Positions 55,263 through 64,000 of a stretch of DNA of 64,000 bases are shown here, piece by piece. A model generated the notes under the pieces. That model ran no database searches. It was not told where the DNA came from and saw nothing but the letters and a program-made list of their open reading frames with translations. Source of the stretch: Chrysogorgia sp. JL179-B06. Taxonomy: Eukaryota > Cnidaria > Anthozoa > Scleralcyonacea > Chrysogorgiidae. Position numbers and translations under genes: made by a program. The first letter of the stretch is position 1. The number at the start of each line of letters is the position of its first letter. Location of the stretch: positions 849,501 through 913,500 of the forward strand of contig JAYKKM010000056.1 in assembly GCA_035772405.1 (NCBI GenBank). Reading direction: 5' to 3'.

Positions 55263-55613
55263 ATAGACTGCCAAGCTGCTCCGTTGCTTCGCCTCGGAGA
55301 TGATGCCAGTAGAAAGGAACATCATGTAACATTTAAAGATTTTAACCCAATCAGTACGTCCACTCCATGTAAAATGTTTTCCACACAACATGCCAACTTA
55401 CCACCATCGCTGGAGACTGTCCGGGTTCAAGATTCTAAAACTGTGGTTTGGATAAAAGTGCAATGGAAAACCCAGACCAGCAGAGTTTTGCCAGATGACC
55501 TTAGCTCCCTTGGCAAGATGATGTGTCGTGTCACATACACTCAAATTGCCAGAGCGGCTCAGCGCAACACAAGAATTAGGGAGCAATTGATTTATTTCAT
55601 CTTAAGAGGTTGA
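55263..55613 (+). CDS. Unrecognised ORF, possibly an exon
   Basis: Open from 55263 to a stop at 55613, without an ATG near the start. The product includes FKDFNPISTSTPCKMF, LPPSLETVRVQDSKTVVWIK and MMCRVTYTQIARAAQRN. It has balanced composition and mixed strands and helices, unlike random translation of AT-rich DNA. Family not recognised. Confidence 0.3.
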   Translation: MDCQAAPLLRLGDDASRKEHHVTFKDFNPISTSTPCKMFSTQHANLPPSLETVRVQDSKTVVWIKVQWKTQTSRVLPDDLSSLGKMMCRVTYTQIARAAQRNTRIREQLIYFILRG

Positions 55614-56461
55614 TAATGAGTGCTGTGATTTGTGTTCGTCAAAAAATCCAACGAAAAAGGATATCCTAAACTTCTAATGTGATAACCTATCACAGTATAC
55701 ATGTAAAGCCTAAAAAAATCTAGGTTACCTGCAAGGTGGTGAATACTGCCTTTTCAATTTGATACTAGTGTTTAAGTTTTGCATACCCTTCAAACAAAGA
55801 AATTGAAGCAGCAGTTTCAGTAAGAACCGAAAACCGATACTATGATGGTTCAGAGTTTCTTTTTGTTTCATATGATGATGATGATGAACAATATTTAATT
55901 TCAGGAAGCCCTGACAAAATAATTAATACAAGTTTATAAGAAAAGAAATATAAAAAATGTCTAAATACTGTATGTAAGTACATAGTGGTATATAGTAAAT
56001 AAATTTAGTTGCATTTGTTCGATCATCAGGAAAACTGACCATAGTTAGATGTGTCCATGTCTTAGAGAGAACGTTGCAAAGGATTACCTAAAATTATCGT
56101 GTATGTCGGTTTTACTATGTGGCCAGAAGTCAACGAAAATAGTAAATATGTTAATCTTACTTTAATTACCTCAACATGATCCATAAAACAAGGTTAAACA
56201 TCTAATAATTCATTGCATCTTTCTGATGCAGGGATCTGTCTAAGTCAGTAGCGTCAATCGCCCTTTGAACAACTGGATCTATAGGTCTTTAATGTTCTAA
56301 TGGTGTTATACCAGAAACTTGCCAAAATGTTGAATATTACCAGTTAACAATATTGCATGACAATATAACAAACAAAGCGTATAACAAAACAAAATATACC
56401 ATTTAAAATGTTTTTTTGTGAAATTTAGTTAGCTGTGAAAGAGAAAACAACATTTCTACTG
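55614..56461. other. Stretch without recognised genes
   Basis: AT-rich, with an ATGATG run at 55870-55885. Nothing else was identified before the RPA-like gene. Confidence 0.3.
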
Positions 56462-57353
56462 TCAATCATAAACTTTAATGTAGGAGAGTTTTAAGATTAT
56501 TTTTTCTATTGTGTCTCCATTGGTATTTTTTGTTATTTGGCTTAAAATAGGGTCAAAAACAGTAACAGTATGGTCATTGCCATTCATGTCACCAATGATC
56601 ACTCTCGCAATAAAATCGTTTTACATTTGGCTACTTTTGTTACCATTTTGCACTTTGGACATTCTGCAATGTTATCATCAATATTTTGCAATTCAGACTT
56701 ACAAGATTTGCAACTGAAAGGAGTCTGTGCTTGCTGAAAGGAATTTGGTGTTATTGTAAATACGCACACCAGCCGCTTTGATGTCATAGCATTTTTCTTG
56801 ACATAGGGTGTTAACATCATTGTCCCATAATACAAGGTGGCATGATCCTGTTGAATCCGCTATTACACAGTCTTGTTTGTTTATTTTCGAGCCGTCCTTC
56901 TTGTTAATAACTGTGATAGGATTCACAGTCATAACTTTGATTGTGATGTCCACATATTGATTGACAGATAATTCAGTCAGGTCAGCAAGATCAGACTGTT
57001 TTGTCACAGCTTCTAGTTCTAATTTTGAGTATTTACGAGGCGACGTATCTGCCCTCATCGACTTGTTGCCACAATCTCCAGTCGTTGGTCGATGTTATTT
57101 GGCTTGATTTGGCAATTGACAAACGAGATGCTTGAACGATTTTTATATGCTTCTTGCAGTGTTTTGTGTAACGAAGGCTCGAGACGTTATTTTTTCCGTC
57201 ACTTATTTGGCCATTGAAGTATAGAACAGCGGGGTTTTTCTTGCTGTTTTTCACAGGAGAATGTTGGGTGACAAGGCCGTCGACGGTGGCGCTGGCAGAT
57301 TCTTGTATGTCGGAAACATCCCACGTCTCGGGTTTTCTCTTCATTCCAGCAGC
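56462..57353 (-). pseudogene. RPA70-like single-stranded DNA-binding protein
   Basis: The minus start MAAGMKRKPETWDVSDIQ is at 57353. The first block has AVLYFNGQISDGKNNVSSLR (OB strand). The second block (57058-56699) has SPRKYSKLELEAVTKQSDLA and VDITIKVMTVNPITVINKKD, then CVIADSTGSCHLVLWDNDV, a clear OB-fold repeat. The zinc ribbon CKSCKSELQ...AECPKCK follows at about 56790-56620. A last OB segment, VIIGDMNGNDHTVTVFD, ends at 56462. Three frame changes (about 57070, 56725, 56600) suggest decay. The family binds ssDNA in replication. Related proteins are carried by some Helitron-like elements and often neighbour PIF1-like genes. Confidence 0.6.
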
Positions 57354-57833
57354 CATATCCGAAATCAATCTAGAGTAGAGAGCAACCAGAAGTTGAACTG
57401 GTCACAATGGCATATGCTTTGAAAATAGTAATTGTAGCTAACTGACGAACAAAGAGTCGATTGACCAATTCATCATGTGACATGTTTCATGAAACTAAGT
57501 ACGTCATGTTAGGAAAAATATAGTAGTTGCCTGGGCTTCGAAGGGAAATTGTAAATGTCTGAAACGCCATTTCCTGCATTTTGATGATATTTTTACCCAA
57601 GAAATTGCTGCCTGTTTGCATAACAAATTCGCTTTTTGAACCTGTTTGTTCTTCCATTTTTCTATAAAAGGATGTAGATATAATTTCACTTACCTGCATC
57701 TTACACACAGAGGCAGATTACTAATGTGCCAAATCCACTTCAAAGTAAAACGATCTGATTGATGTGGATACATTACAAATTATTTTCTTATCCAATATAG
57801 TAAAATTAACTTCCAATTTGCACCCCACGAAGA
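57354..57833. other. Spacer between RPA-like and PIF1-like genes
   Basis: 480 bases. Open frames on the minus strand (57487-57708) carry no recognisable motif. It probably includes the 5' region of the RPA-like gene. Confidence 0.35.
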
Positions 57834-59269
57834 TTAATCTGGATGATCAAGAGTTTCAGTATTTTTAGTGTTATGATATTTGTAGCTCTGATTTTGTTGA
57901 TTTGATGAGTATTCCATAGAAATGAGTCGCTGATCTTCTTGTAGCCTTCCGCATAGCTGTTTACTGTTTCTAAGGCTAAGTAAGACGTTGAAATGGAAAT
58001 GGGGGACTAAGCAAAAGGTCTGTTATGTGTCGCACTCTTGTGCAAGCTACAAAGGTCAATCCAGAAGCAAACTCTTTTTTTTCAATGTCAACCACAAGTT
58101 TGTCAATAGTTAGACCTTTTGCTTAGGGATTTGTGTATGGTGACTGCCCAAGCTAGTCTGAGAGGAATTTGGAGGCGTGAGCATTGACAATCAGATTTAA
58201 ACCATGTACGACGGATGGGGATGATTGGAACTGTTCCATTCTGAAAAGTGGGTCCAGAGTAGTTGTCAAAGCAGATCATGACAGCTAGAGGTAACTGAGG
58301 TGGACCTCCAACACGATAATATATTGCTTCAATGGTACCCATTGTTCCATTGACCAAACCAACTTCAACCCACAGATTGGTGATGAGCATGACTCGTGCA
58401 GATTGTGCAATACAAATGACTGGTTCTAGTCCACTTGCATCATCAGACAATGCATTGCAGGCATTGGATCCAGTGTGAATAGCCTTAATGGTAGTAATGG
58501 GTTTCCCTGAGTCATGTAGTTCTACTACAGCCTCAGTAGTTGGGTAGAGATGGAGGGCATTGGCAAATGATGACAGATCTTGTACCTTAGTTGGTGTCTG
58601 TTCCATAAGATGATTCCAGTCATCAACAGAAGACATACCATTTCGGAGTCGCAAGAGAATGTATCGAAAATGAACTTGTTGTACATCCTGTCCGGCCTGG
58701 CACATGACCTAGTTGAGAATCACTACTTTGTTAAAGTGGAGGTATGTTGACCTTCCTTGATCAGACAGGAAGTTGACCAAAGTCTCCAAAAAGCAAAGTG
58801 GAACAGCCACCAAGGACTTCTTGGGCATGGTGTAGGAATAACTGCTGAAGACGTCTGTCAACTTGTCCAAGGGTTTTTCTTCCAACCATAGACATCTCAT
58901 CGATTATGAGATACTTCATGTCTTTCAATGTTTGTTGCATTTGCTGTAAACGATTTCCTTCCAAATCTTTGAAGTCACCTCTTGTCAGAAGGCCAAGCAA
59001 CGAATGAAGAGTGCGACCATCAACATTAAAAGCTGCTACACCAATTGGAGCTGCAACACGAAGATGATCTTTTATTAGTAATCGTAGGCAGTTAATTAGG
59101 TATGATTTGCTGTCCCAGCTGTACCCGAAATGATCATATGCAGTGGTACAGGATTATTGCTTTGGTAGTGAGCCTGGACTGTAGAATATACCATCATCTG
59201 CTTTTCTTGAAGGTTTTCTGGATTTGCTTGGGTGTTGAAAGGTTGTTCTGTTGCTGACTGCTGTTGCAT
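57834..59269 (-). pseudogene. PIF1-like DNA helicase
   Basis: Minus start MQQQSATEQPF at 59269. The Walker A region, ISGTAGT...KSYLINCL (about 59135-59090), has lost one base within the loop. Then come APIGVAAFNVDGRTLHSLL, YLIIDEMSMVGRKTLGQVD (Walker B) and LLFGDFGQLPV. A small deletion removes the segment before DQGRSTYLHF. QVMCQAGQDVQQVHFR, WNHLMEQTPT, ARVMLITNLWVEVGLVNG and LAWAVTIHKS (motif VI region) follow. Frame changes and stops near 58710 and 58105 precede the C-terminal segment ending TETLDHPD at 57834. The fold is superfamily 1B, 5'-3' helicase. The Walker A lesion and others make it inactive. It lies head to head with the RecQ-like gene. Confidence 0.75.
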
Positions 59270-59516
59270 AGAGATTAATGTAGTAGCTTCTCTCTCTCCT
59301 CCGCAGAGGCTTTTATCACTTCAATATAATTTGGAACTCTTCACTATAATATAATTTGGAAATATGAAAATCCGATGAAAATCCGCTGAAATTGAGAACG
59401 CGGGCGAAAAAGGAACGCGGGCGAAGAAAAAAAGGGGGGCAGGCGAGAAGAAAAAAAAGCCTCTGCCAGATGTCACACCCAACATGGCGTCAAACCGGGG
59501 GGTGATTGTATAAAAT
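59270..59516. promoter_or_regulatory. Divergent intergenic region between PIF1-like and RecQ-like genes
   Basis: Roughly 250 bases separate the two starts. It contains a purine-rich GAACGCGGGCGAAAAAG direct repeat (59396, 59412), a poly-purine run (59424-59458), CACTATAATATAATTTGGAA-type repeats (59329-59361) and GCCTCTGC inverted words. A shared bidirectional promoter is plausible from position only. Confidence 0.35.
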
Positions 59517-62499
59517 TTGCTCATTTGGAAAACAAGATGGCGGAGAGATTATTTAATAGCCTTTCGAAATGAAAATCTCTGCTGTCCATTTTGTGAAAAT
59601 AACAATTCAAATTGCTTTTCCCAAGAAGGACTACATCAGCATTATCGAACTGTGCACAAGCAGGTAGAATTTAACGATAAAGTTGTTAACGAAGGGTCTG
59701 CATTGGAAACTTTGAAGAATTTGTTGACTTTATCCAAGAAGCGATGGGAAATGGTAAGTGAAATAATTTCTTTTAGAATATTTTACCGAATTTGAATAGT
59801 CGCATCCAATATTTATCTACCATTGTTCATTTTCAAAGGAAAATGAAATGTATACGATTTACACAGTAAAGTCAGGCAACGAAACTGCAGACTTGTATTG
59901 CACCAGTGACAAAGAAGCAGCCAAGCTGTTTGGATTGTACCGAGACCACAAGGTTTCCTTAACAAAAGTCGGAGAAAGTTGTGAAGGCACCAAGGTTCAT
60001 GTCAGCAACGTGTGTCATCGACTAAAGTTTATGAACTTTGGTGTGCTAAGGGAAAAATTTATGCAGAAGCTGTTTATTTTCAGTCAGTAAGTTTGTATTT
60101 GCATTTTCAGAACTCATCAACATCAGGTCATCTGGTCATAAACCCATATATCTGTAACTTTTGTTGAGCATCCACCTAGGCAATTCAATATTTGCAAGTC
60201 ATGAGGTTTTTGCAATATTTTTGGTATAATACGAATATGAGATTGTCTTTACAGTAGATAAGGGCAGCATTGACTCCAATTTACTTGGATTACCAAGTAA
60301 ATTCTAGGAACAATATAATTGTTTTTCACTATACCAAGAATTTGTTTCAAAATGAAAAAAACCCACAATATCCTAGGTCAGGGAGTTCTCAGATTGACAA
60401 GGATGCCAAACAAGTTATATTTTAAGTGGCCATGCATATAGATTTAAATGGGATCTGTTGATTCTACCAGCATTATAGTAAACCATAGTCAATCGAGATA
60501 TGGTCTGGAAACTCAGCTAAAGTCTTTGTTCTATCTTTTTGTTCGTCTTTATGCAATTTTGTGCACGGTGCACGGTCACTGAACCTATTGTATTTTAGTA
60601 TAATGAAGCAATCATCCAATAGAATCGTTTGGGTTTAATCGCTCAACCGTGTTGTTTAAATATTAATAAACCTAAAACAAAGGATGTGCACGGTGTAAGG
60701 TACGGTTCAACATCAAAACGTAGCTCATTATAGTCGCTTTGAAGTTTGCCGAGTTTCCAGACCATATCTCGATTGACTATGAGTAAACCAACAACATTAA
60801 ATCTGATGATAAATGAGAATGTGTTTTCATTTTTATTTTTTACAGAAAATACCGGTTACCTCTTTCCCTGCAACTCAGGACAGTGTTGAAAATAACATGT
60901 GAAAGTCCCATCAAATTGCCTGAAAATGAATCAGAGAAAGAAATCTTTGTCTTGGAAAAACTGTATGGATATAATTCCATTATGGATGGACAGTTAGAAT
61001 CTATTCGCTCAATTGATCAAGGCAATGATACCCTGGTACTGATTCCAACTGGAGGTGGAAAGAGTGTGGTTTACACTGTGGCTGCTGTCCTCAAGCAAGG
61101 CCTGACTATTGTGATTGAACCTTTAAAGTTCATCATGGAGGAGCAGACAGAGAGAAGTTGAGATCCAAGCAAGTTCCTGCATTTTATTATAATTCCTCTT
61201 TGACAGACACAGAGATGGATTTTATTGTCAATGCCCTCTGTAGACGAGATTTACCGTATGCCATACTTTTCACCAGTCCTGAGTGCATAATGTCAAGGAA
61301 ACTTTAAAATGTGCTCAAAACATGGAGTGATGAGAAGAGATTGAGCTTCATTGCAGTAGATGAGGCTCACTGTATTGATGTATGGGGTCAGGGCTTCCGT
61401 CCAGATTTTATGAAGCTTGGTAATCTCAAAGATTTTGCTGTACCTATAATTGCCCTCACTGGCACAGCTACAGATAGAGTGCAATCAACAATTATCTCAA
61501 CCCTACGTATGGATTCACCAAACATAATACATGTAAAATGTTCAAGGACAAATCTTTTTCTACAAATAGTGGACAAGAAAGACAAGTCCTTGAAACAAAT
61601 TGTGGAATTTACTAAAAATAATTGTGAGGGACAACGAGGCATTGTGTACTGTGCTCGTAGAAAACACACAACTGATTTGGCCTATGAGCTGAAGTCCGAG
61701 AACATTGATGCCGTTTTTGTCCATGGTGCCTTGTCAGATGTAGACAGAAAGAAGTATGAGCAAGCATGGGCAACTGGCATTGCCCATGTAATATGTGCCA
61801 CAAAGTCATTTGGAATGGGCATTGACCATAAGGATGTTCGATTTGTACTGCATATGTCATTTCCAGAAAGTATAGAGGACTATACACAAGAGATAGGTAG
61901 AGCAGGAAGAGATGGGTCTCCTGCAATGTGCACACTGTTCTTTGACCAAGGACAGGTCACCATTTACATAACATTATGAAGATTGACGACAAAGAATATT
62001 TGGCATACAAATACCAGTTAATGAATGAGATGGTGAGGTATTGCACAAACCGTACATGTCGTCACAAGTTAATTATGTCCTATTTTGATGAAAATACTGT
62101 GGAATGTGGGGAACATTGTGATAATTGTACTTCAAATGAGGCAACTACAGTCCATGACTACACATCTGTTTCAGTTCACATCATTCAAGGTCTACAAAAA
62201 GTGCAACATGTGCATGAAAAAGTTACCGTTCTTCTTCTTACACAGTTCTTAATGGATCACCAACAATTGTGCTAAAAACCCTTGTCCTTGATAAAGCTGT
62301 TGAGTTTGGCTCCGTTAAAGATCATTTCAAAACCAAAACAGGCAGGAAACATTTGCAAGGACTAATTTACCATCTTATTGGTATTGGAATGATTAGTGAA
62401 GTTCCTGGTGGTACTGCTGAAAGACCAAGTGTAATAATAACAACTGGCAATGTGGCAAATCTTATGAATGGCAGTGAAAAAGTATTTTTTCCAAATTGA
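59517..62499 (+). pseudogene. RecQ-like helicase with N-terminal C2H2 zinc finger, three exons
   Basis: Exon 1 (to 59754) encodes CCPFCENNNSNCFSQEGLHQ plus HYRTVH (C2H2 finger) and ends ATG|GTAAGT. Exon 2 is 59839-60086. Exon 3 starts at 60846; phases agree (0 and 2). The helicase has DTLVLIPTGGGKSVVYTVAA (Walker A), PLKFIMEEQ (Ia), FIAVDEAHCIDVWGQGFRPD (DEAH box), IIALTGTAT (III), FGMGIDH (V) and YTQEIGRAGRDG (VI). The RecQ zinc domain MVRYCTNRTCRHK...ECGEHCDNC follows, then a winged-helix-like end. Lesions: a GA duplication at about 61155, a CAA-to-TAA stop at 61306, and shifts at about 61970 and 62272. The 3'-5' RecQ role is in recombination and repair. The zinc-finger start is unusual. 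Confidence 0.75.
60484..60781. mobile_element. 298-bp MITE in an intron of the RecQ-like gene
   Basis: Arms CATAGTCAATCGAGATATGG... (60484-60514) and 60751-60781 are perfect reverse complements for 31 bases. AGTAAAC flanks both ends (60477-60483 and 60782-60788), a 7-bp direct repeat likely made on insertion. Confidence 0.85.
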
Positions 62500-62710
62500 A
62501 CAACAGTTACAATTAAGAATAAACAGTTAAATACTGTAGATAAATAGATAGAAATTGTTGAATTGTAGTATTTAACAGTGCATAATTATGTTTCACTAAC
62601 ATAATAGATGTTTCAGATAATTGCTTTATACTGCAATCCAAAAGATAACGAGGGGCCAATTATTTGTATTCTCTCTATAGAACCTCTCAATAAAGTCACT
62701 AATTTTGCAA

Positions 62711-62845
62711 TTTTGAATTTTCCACCATTGAAGTCATTTTCAGCATTTGAAATCCTATTGAAAAACCATAAAAACCCTAAAACAATGCACCAAATTGAAG
62801 AAAATAAAAGGCTGAGAATGACGTCAAAGGTGGAAAATCGCAGAA
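62711..62845. repeat. Foldback, 34-bp arms
   Basis: 62711-62744 and 62811-62845 are reverse complements with about six mismatches (TTTCCACC...GAAGTCATT). Both strands appear open here only because the sequence is near-symmetric. Confidence 0.7.
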
Positions 62846-62896
62846 TTTGCACTTCTTTGAAGGGTCTTGGCCTTTTTCTCTCCTTGCAAAATTGTA

Positions 62897-63007
62897 GAAG
62901 ACTGGTTATATTGATGCATCGTGGGATTGTTACAGGGGACAAAACACCAAGAATTGAATTGCTTGTCCTTGTAACAATGTCAAAATGCATCACTATCACA
63001 AGTCTTC
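62897..63007. repeat. Foldback, 46-bp arms, adjacent to the previous one
   Basis: GAAGACTGGTTATATTGATG at 62897 pairs with the reverse complement ending at 63007, with about ten mismatches. The loop is about 18 bases. Together with 62711-62845 it makes two hairpins in a row. Confidence 0.7.
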
Positions 63008-63198
63008 TAATCATTTCCAAAATGGCCAATAATTACAATACTTAAAATATTTAAAATATTTACACTGTATTATTGTGCTGTTTGTTTGTAATTAATATGC
63101 TTAATGTCTTTCAAATATTTATAAAAGGTGTTATAAATATAAAATTGGCATTTCTAATAAGCATGAACAGTATACCCCATCATGTAGGTTTTTGACAT

Positions 63199-63351
63199 TG
63201 GGTCATTCCAGAAAAGATCCATACCTCCCGGGTAAAATCTACTTATGATAATAGTAAAATGTTCTAGGACATCCGAAGGGGTTCTACGTCCTATTCCCTC
63301 CGTCCTATTTCCTCCATGGGGTGAGGTGTGGGTGTTTTCTGGAATGACCCA
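63199..63351. mobile_element. 153-bp MITE with TGGGTCATTCCAGAAAA termini
   Basis: Left TGGGTCATTCCAGAAAA and right TTTTCTGGAATGACCCA are exact reverse complements. ATT flanks the GGGTCATT core on both sides. Internal GTCCTATTCCCTCC/GTCCTATTTCCTCC is a direct repeat. Confidence 0.8.
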
Positions 63352-63594
63352 TTCTAAATAAATACTTAAACTAACAATAAATCTCACATTAAATACATGC
63401 ACAAAATGCTATTTACACAGCTCAGAAATACAAAGTTCGAAACCCTCCAAATTATTACAATATTGTCCTTGTGATCCAGAAGATAGCTTTGAGTCAATCA
63501 ATACATGGTAAGTGTTGCATGCAGTACACAATATATAGCATGCAATAATAATTACAGAATATACTGTATGTGACTTTGAATTAGTTCATTATAT

Positions 63595-63948
63595 TCATAC
63601 ACTATCATGCACCAACAACTGGTACCTCAAATCTGGAAAACAGTCATACAATTTTGACTTAAATTTATCCATGATCTTCATCACTCCCTTTTCATGAACA
63701 TCCAAGTAACATTTTGACACTTGTCCATCCTTGTTTCCATTGCCATCAACAGGATAGCATGCAGGGGATTCAACAACGTCTACACTTGGGTTTAGCAAAC
63801 CATTTTGTAAGCAAAACCAAGCACATTTGAGTTGATCAGCAAATGGATCGGCAACAGCATGACGTGTAGTCGGATGAACGTCAAAGGCATCTTTTGATGT
63901 ATATCCAGCGCGGGTCTGTTTGAACAGATCTTTACTGAAGTGTGACCT
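63595..63948 (-). CDS. Last exon of an unrecognised gene
   Basis: The minus frame follows a CATATTTTTAG acceptor at 63949 and is open to a stop at 63595. The product includes SHFSKDLFKQTRAGYTSKDA, HAVADPFADQLKCAWFCLQN, SPACYPVDGNG and YLDVHEKGVMKIMDKFKSKL. Composition and the splice acceptor favour a real exon. The family is not recognised, and upstream exons lie beyond the window. Confidence 0.5.
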   Translation of the reverse strand, partial: RSHFSKDLFKQTRAGYTSKDAFDVHPTTRHAVADPFADQLKCAWFCLQNGLLNPSVDVVESPACYPVDGNGNKDGQVSKCYLDVHEKGVMKIMDKFKSKLYDCFPDLRYQLLVHDSV

Positions 63949-64000
63949 AAAAATATGCAAGCATATTCAAATAAATATACAATCTTGCATCTGAAATGTT

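Noticed and set aside
61612..61935. Minus-strand frames over the RecQ core
   Set aside because: Shadows of a strongly conserved helicase on the other strand.
62613..63029. 138-aa minus-strand and 145-aa plus-strand open frames
   Set aside because: Both exist because of the near-palindromic foldbacks; no domain is recognised.
1..64000. CRISPR arrays, bacterial operons, rRNA or tRNA genes
   Set aside because: No regularly spaced direct repeats with unique spacers, no ribosome-binding-site-led gene strings, and no recognisable rRNA or tRNA sequence was seen; tRNAs could be missed without a folding search.

Overview
This window looks like nuclear DNA of an early-branching or marine invertebrate animal, most likely a sponge or cnidarian. 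The sequence is AT-rich. Genes are split by spliceosomal GT-AG introns, and no bacterial operon signals are visible. Most recognisable proteins are transposases or retrotransposon proteins of types common in those genomes: hAT, KDZ, Kolobok-like, PIF/Harbinger, CR1/L2-like LINEs, Polinton, Crypton-like and Penelope-like. The species cannot be named from sequence alone. Family names come from motif recognition, without database searches.

Layout. 1-1.5 kb: right-hand part of a Polinton/adintovirus-like element (packaging ATPase plus two small overlapping or adjacent ORFs), ending in a long palindrome. 1.5-3.4 kb: LINE with its endonuclease part inverted. 3.4-10.5 kb: two copies, on opposite strands, of a gene that joins an OTU/vertnin-like domain to a hAT transposase. 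10.6-14.3 kb: 52-bp minisatellite split by a nearly full-length LINE (3.2 kb). 14.4-15.4 kb: third copy of the OTU-hAT family. 15.5-16.2 kb: lone endonuclease domain. 17.3 kb: 21-bp tandem repeat. 19.6-20.8 kb: LINE fragment inserted into a KDZ transposase gene whose exons run to 24.3 kb. 24.8-25.1 kb: dense CGTAA/TTACG array. 25.1-26.4 kb: LINE endonuclease interrupted by another fragment. 27-28.3 kb: weak multi-exon gene candidate. 29.2-31.3 kb: rearranged hAT copies. 31.9-38.15 kb: phase-consistent multi-exon G2E3-like gene, with a complete hAT element (8-bp target duplication) in its large intron. 38.2 and 49.1 kb: related MITEs. 39.3-41.2 kb: two divergent HARBI1-like genes flanking a Penelope-type hammerhead-like motif. 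44.1-45.6 kb: three-exon gene for a 125-aa orphan protein. 48.4-53.5 kb: Kolobok-like gene whose intron holds a MITE and a complete but endonuclease-deleted LINE carrying a canonical 2A motif. 56.5-62.5 kb: RPA-like, PIF1-like and RecQ-like genes; PIF1 and RecQ are head to head. 62.7-63.4 kb: foldbacks and a MITE. 63.6-63.95 kb: last exon of an unrecognised gene.

How it fits together. This is a nested transposon landscape: several families entered host-like genes mostly through introns, and most coding copies carry frameshifts or stops. The points I rate highest are the OTU/vertnin-hAT fusion family, the intronic hAT element with intact ends, the 2A motifs in two LINEs, the antisense hammerhead-like motif, and the RPA/PIF1/RecQ replication-gene block.
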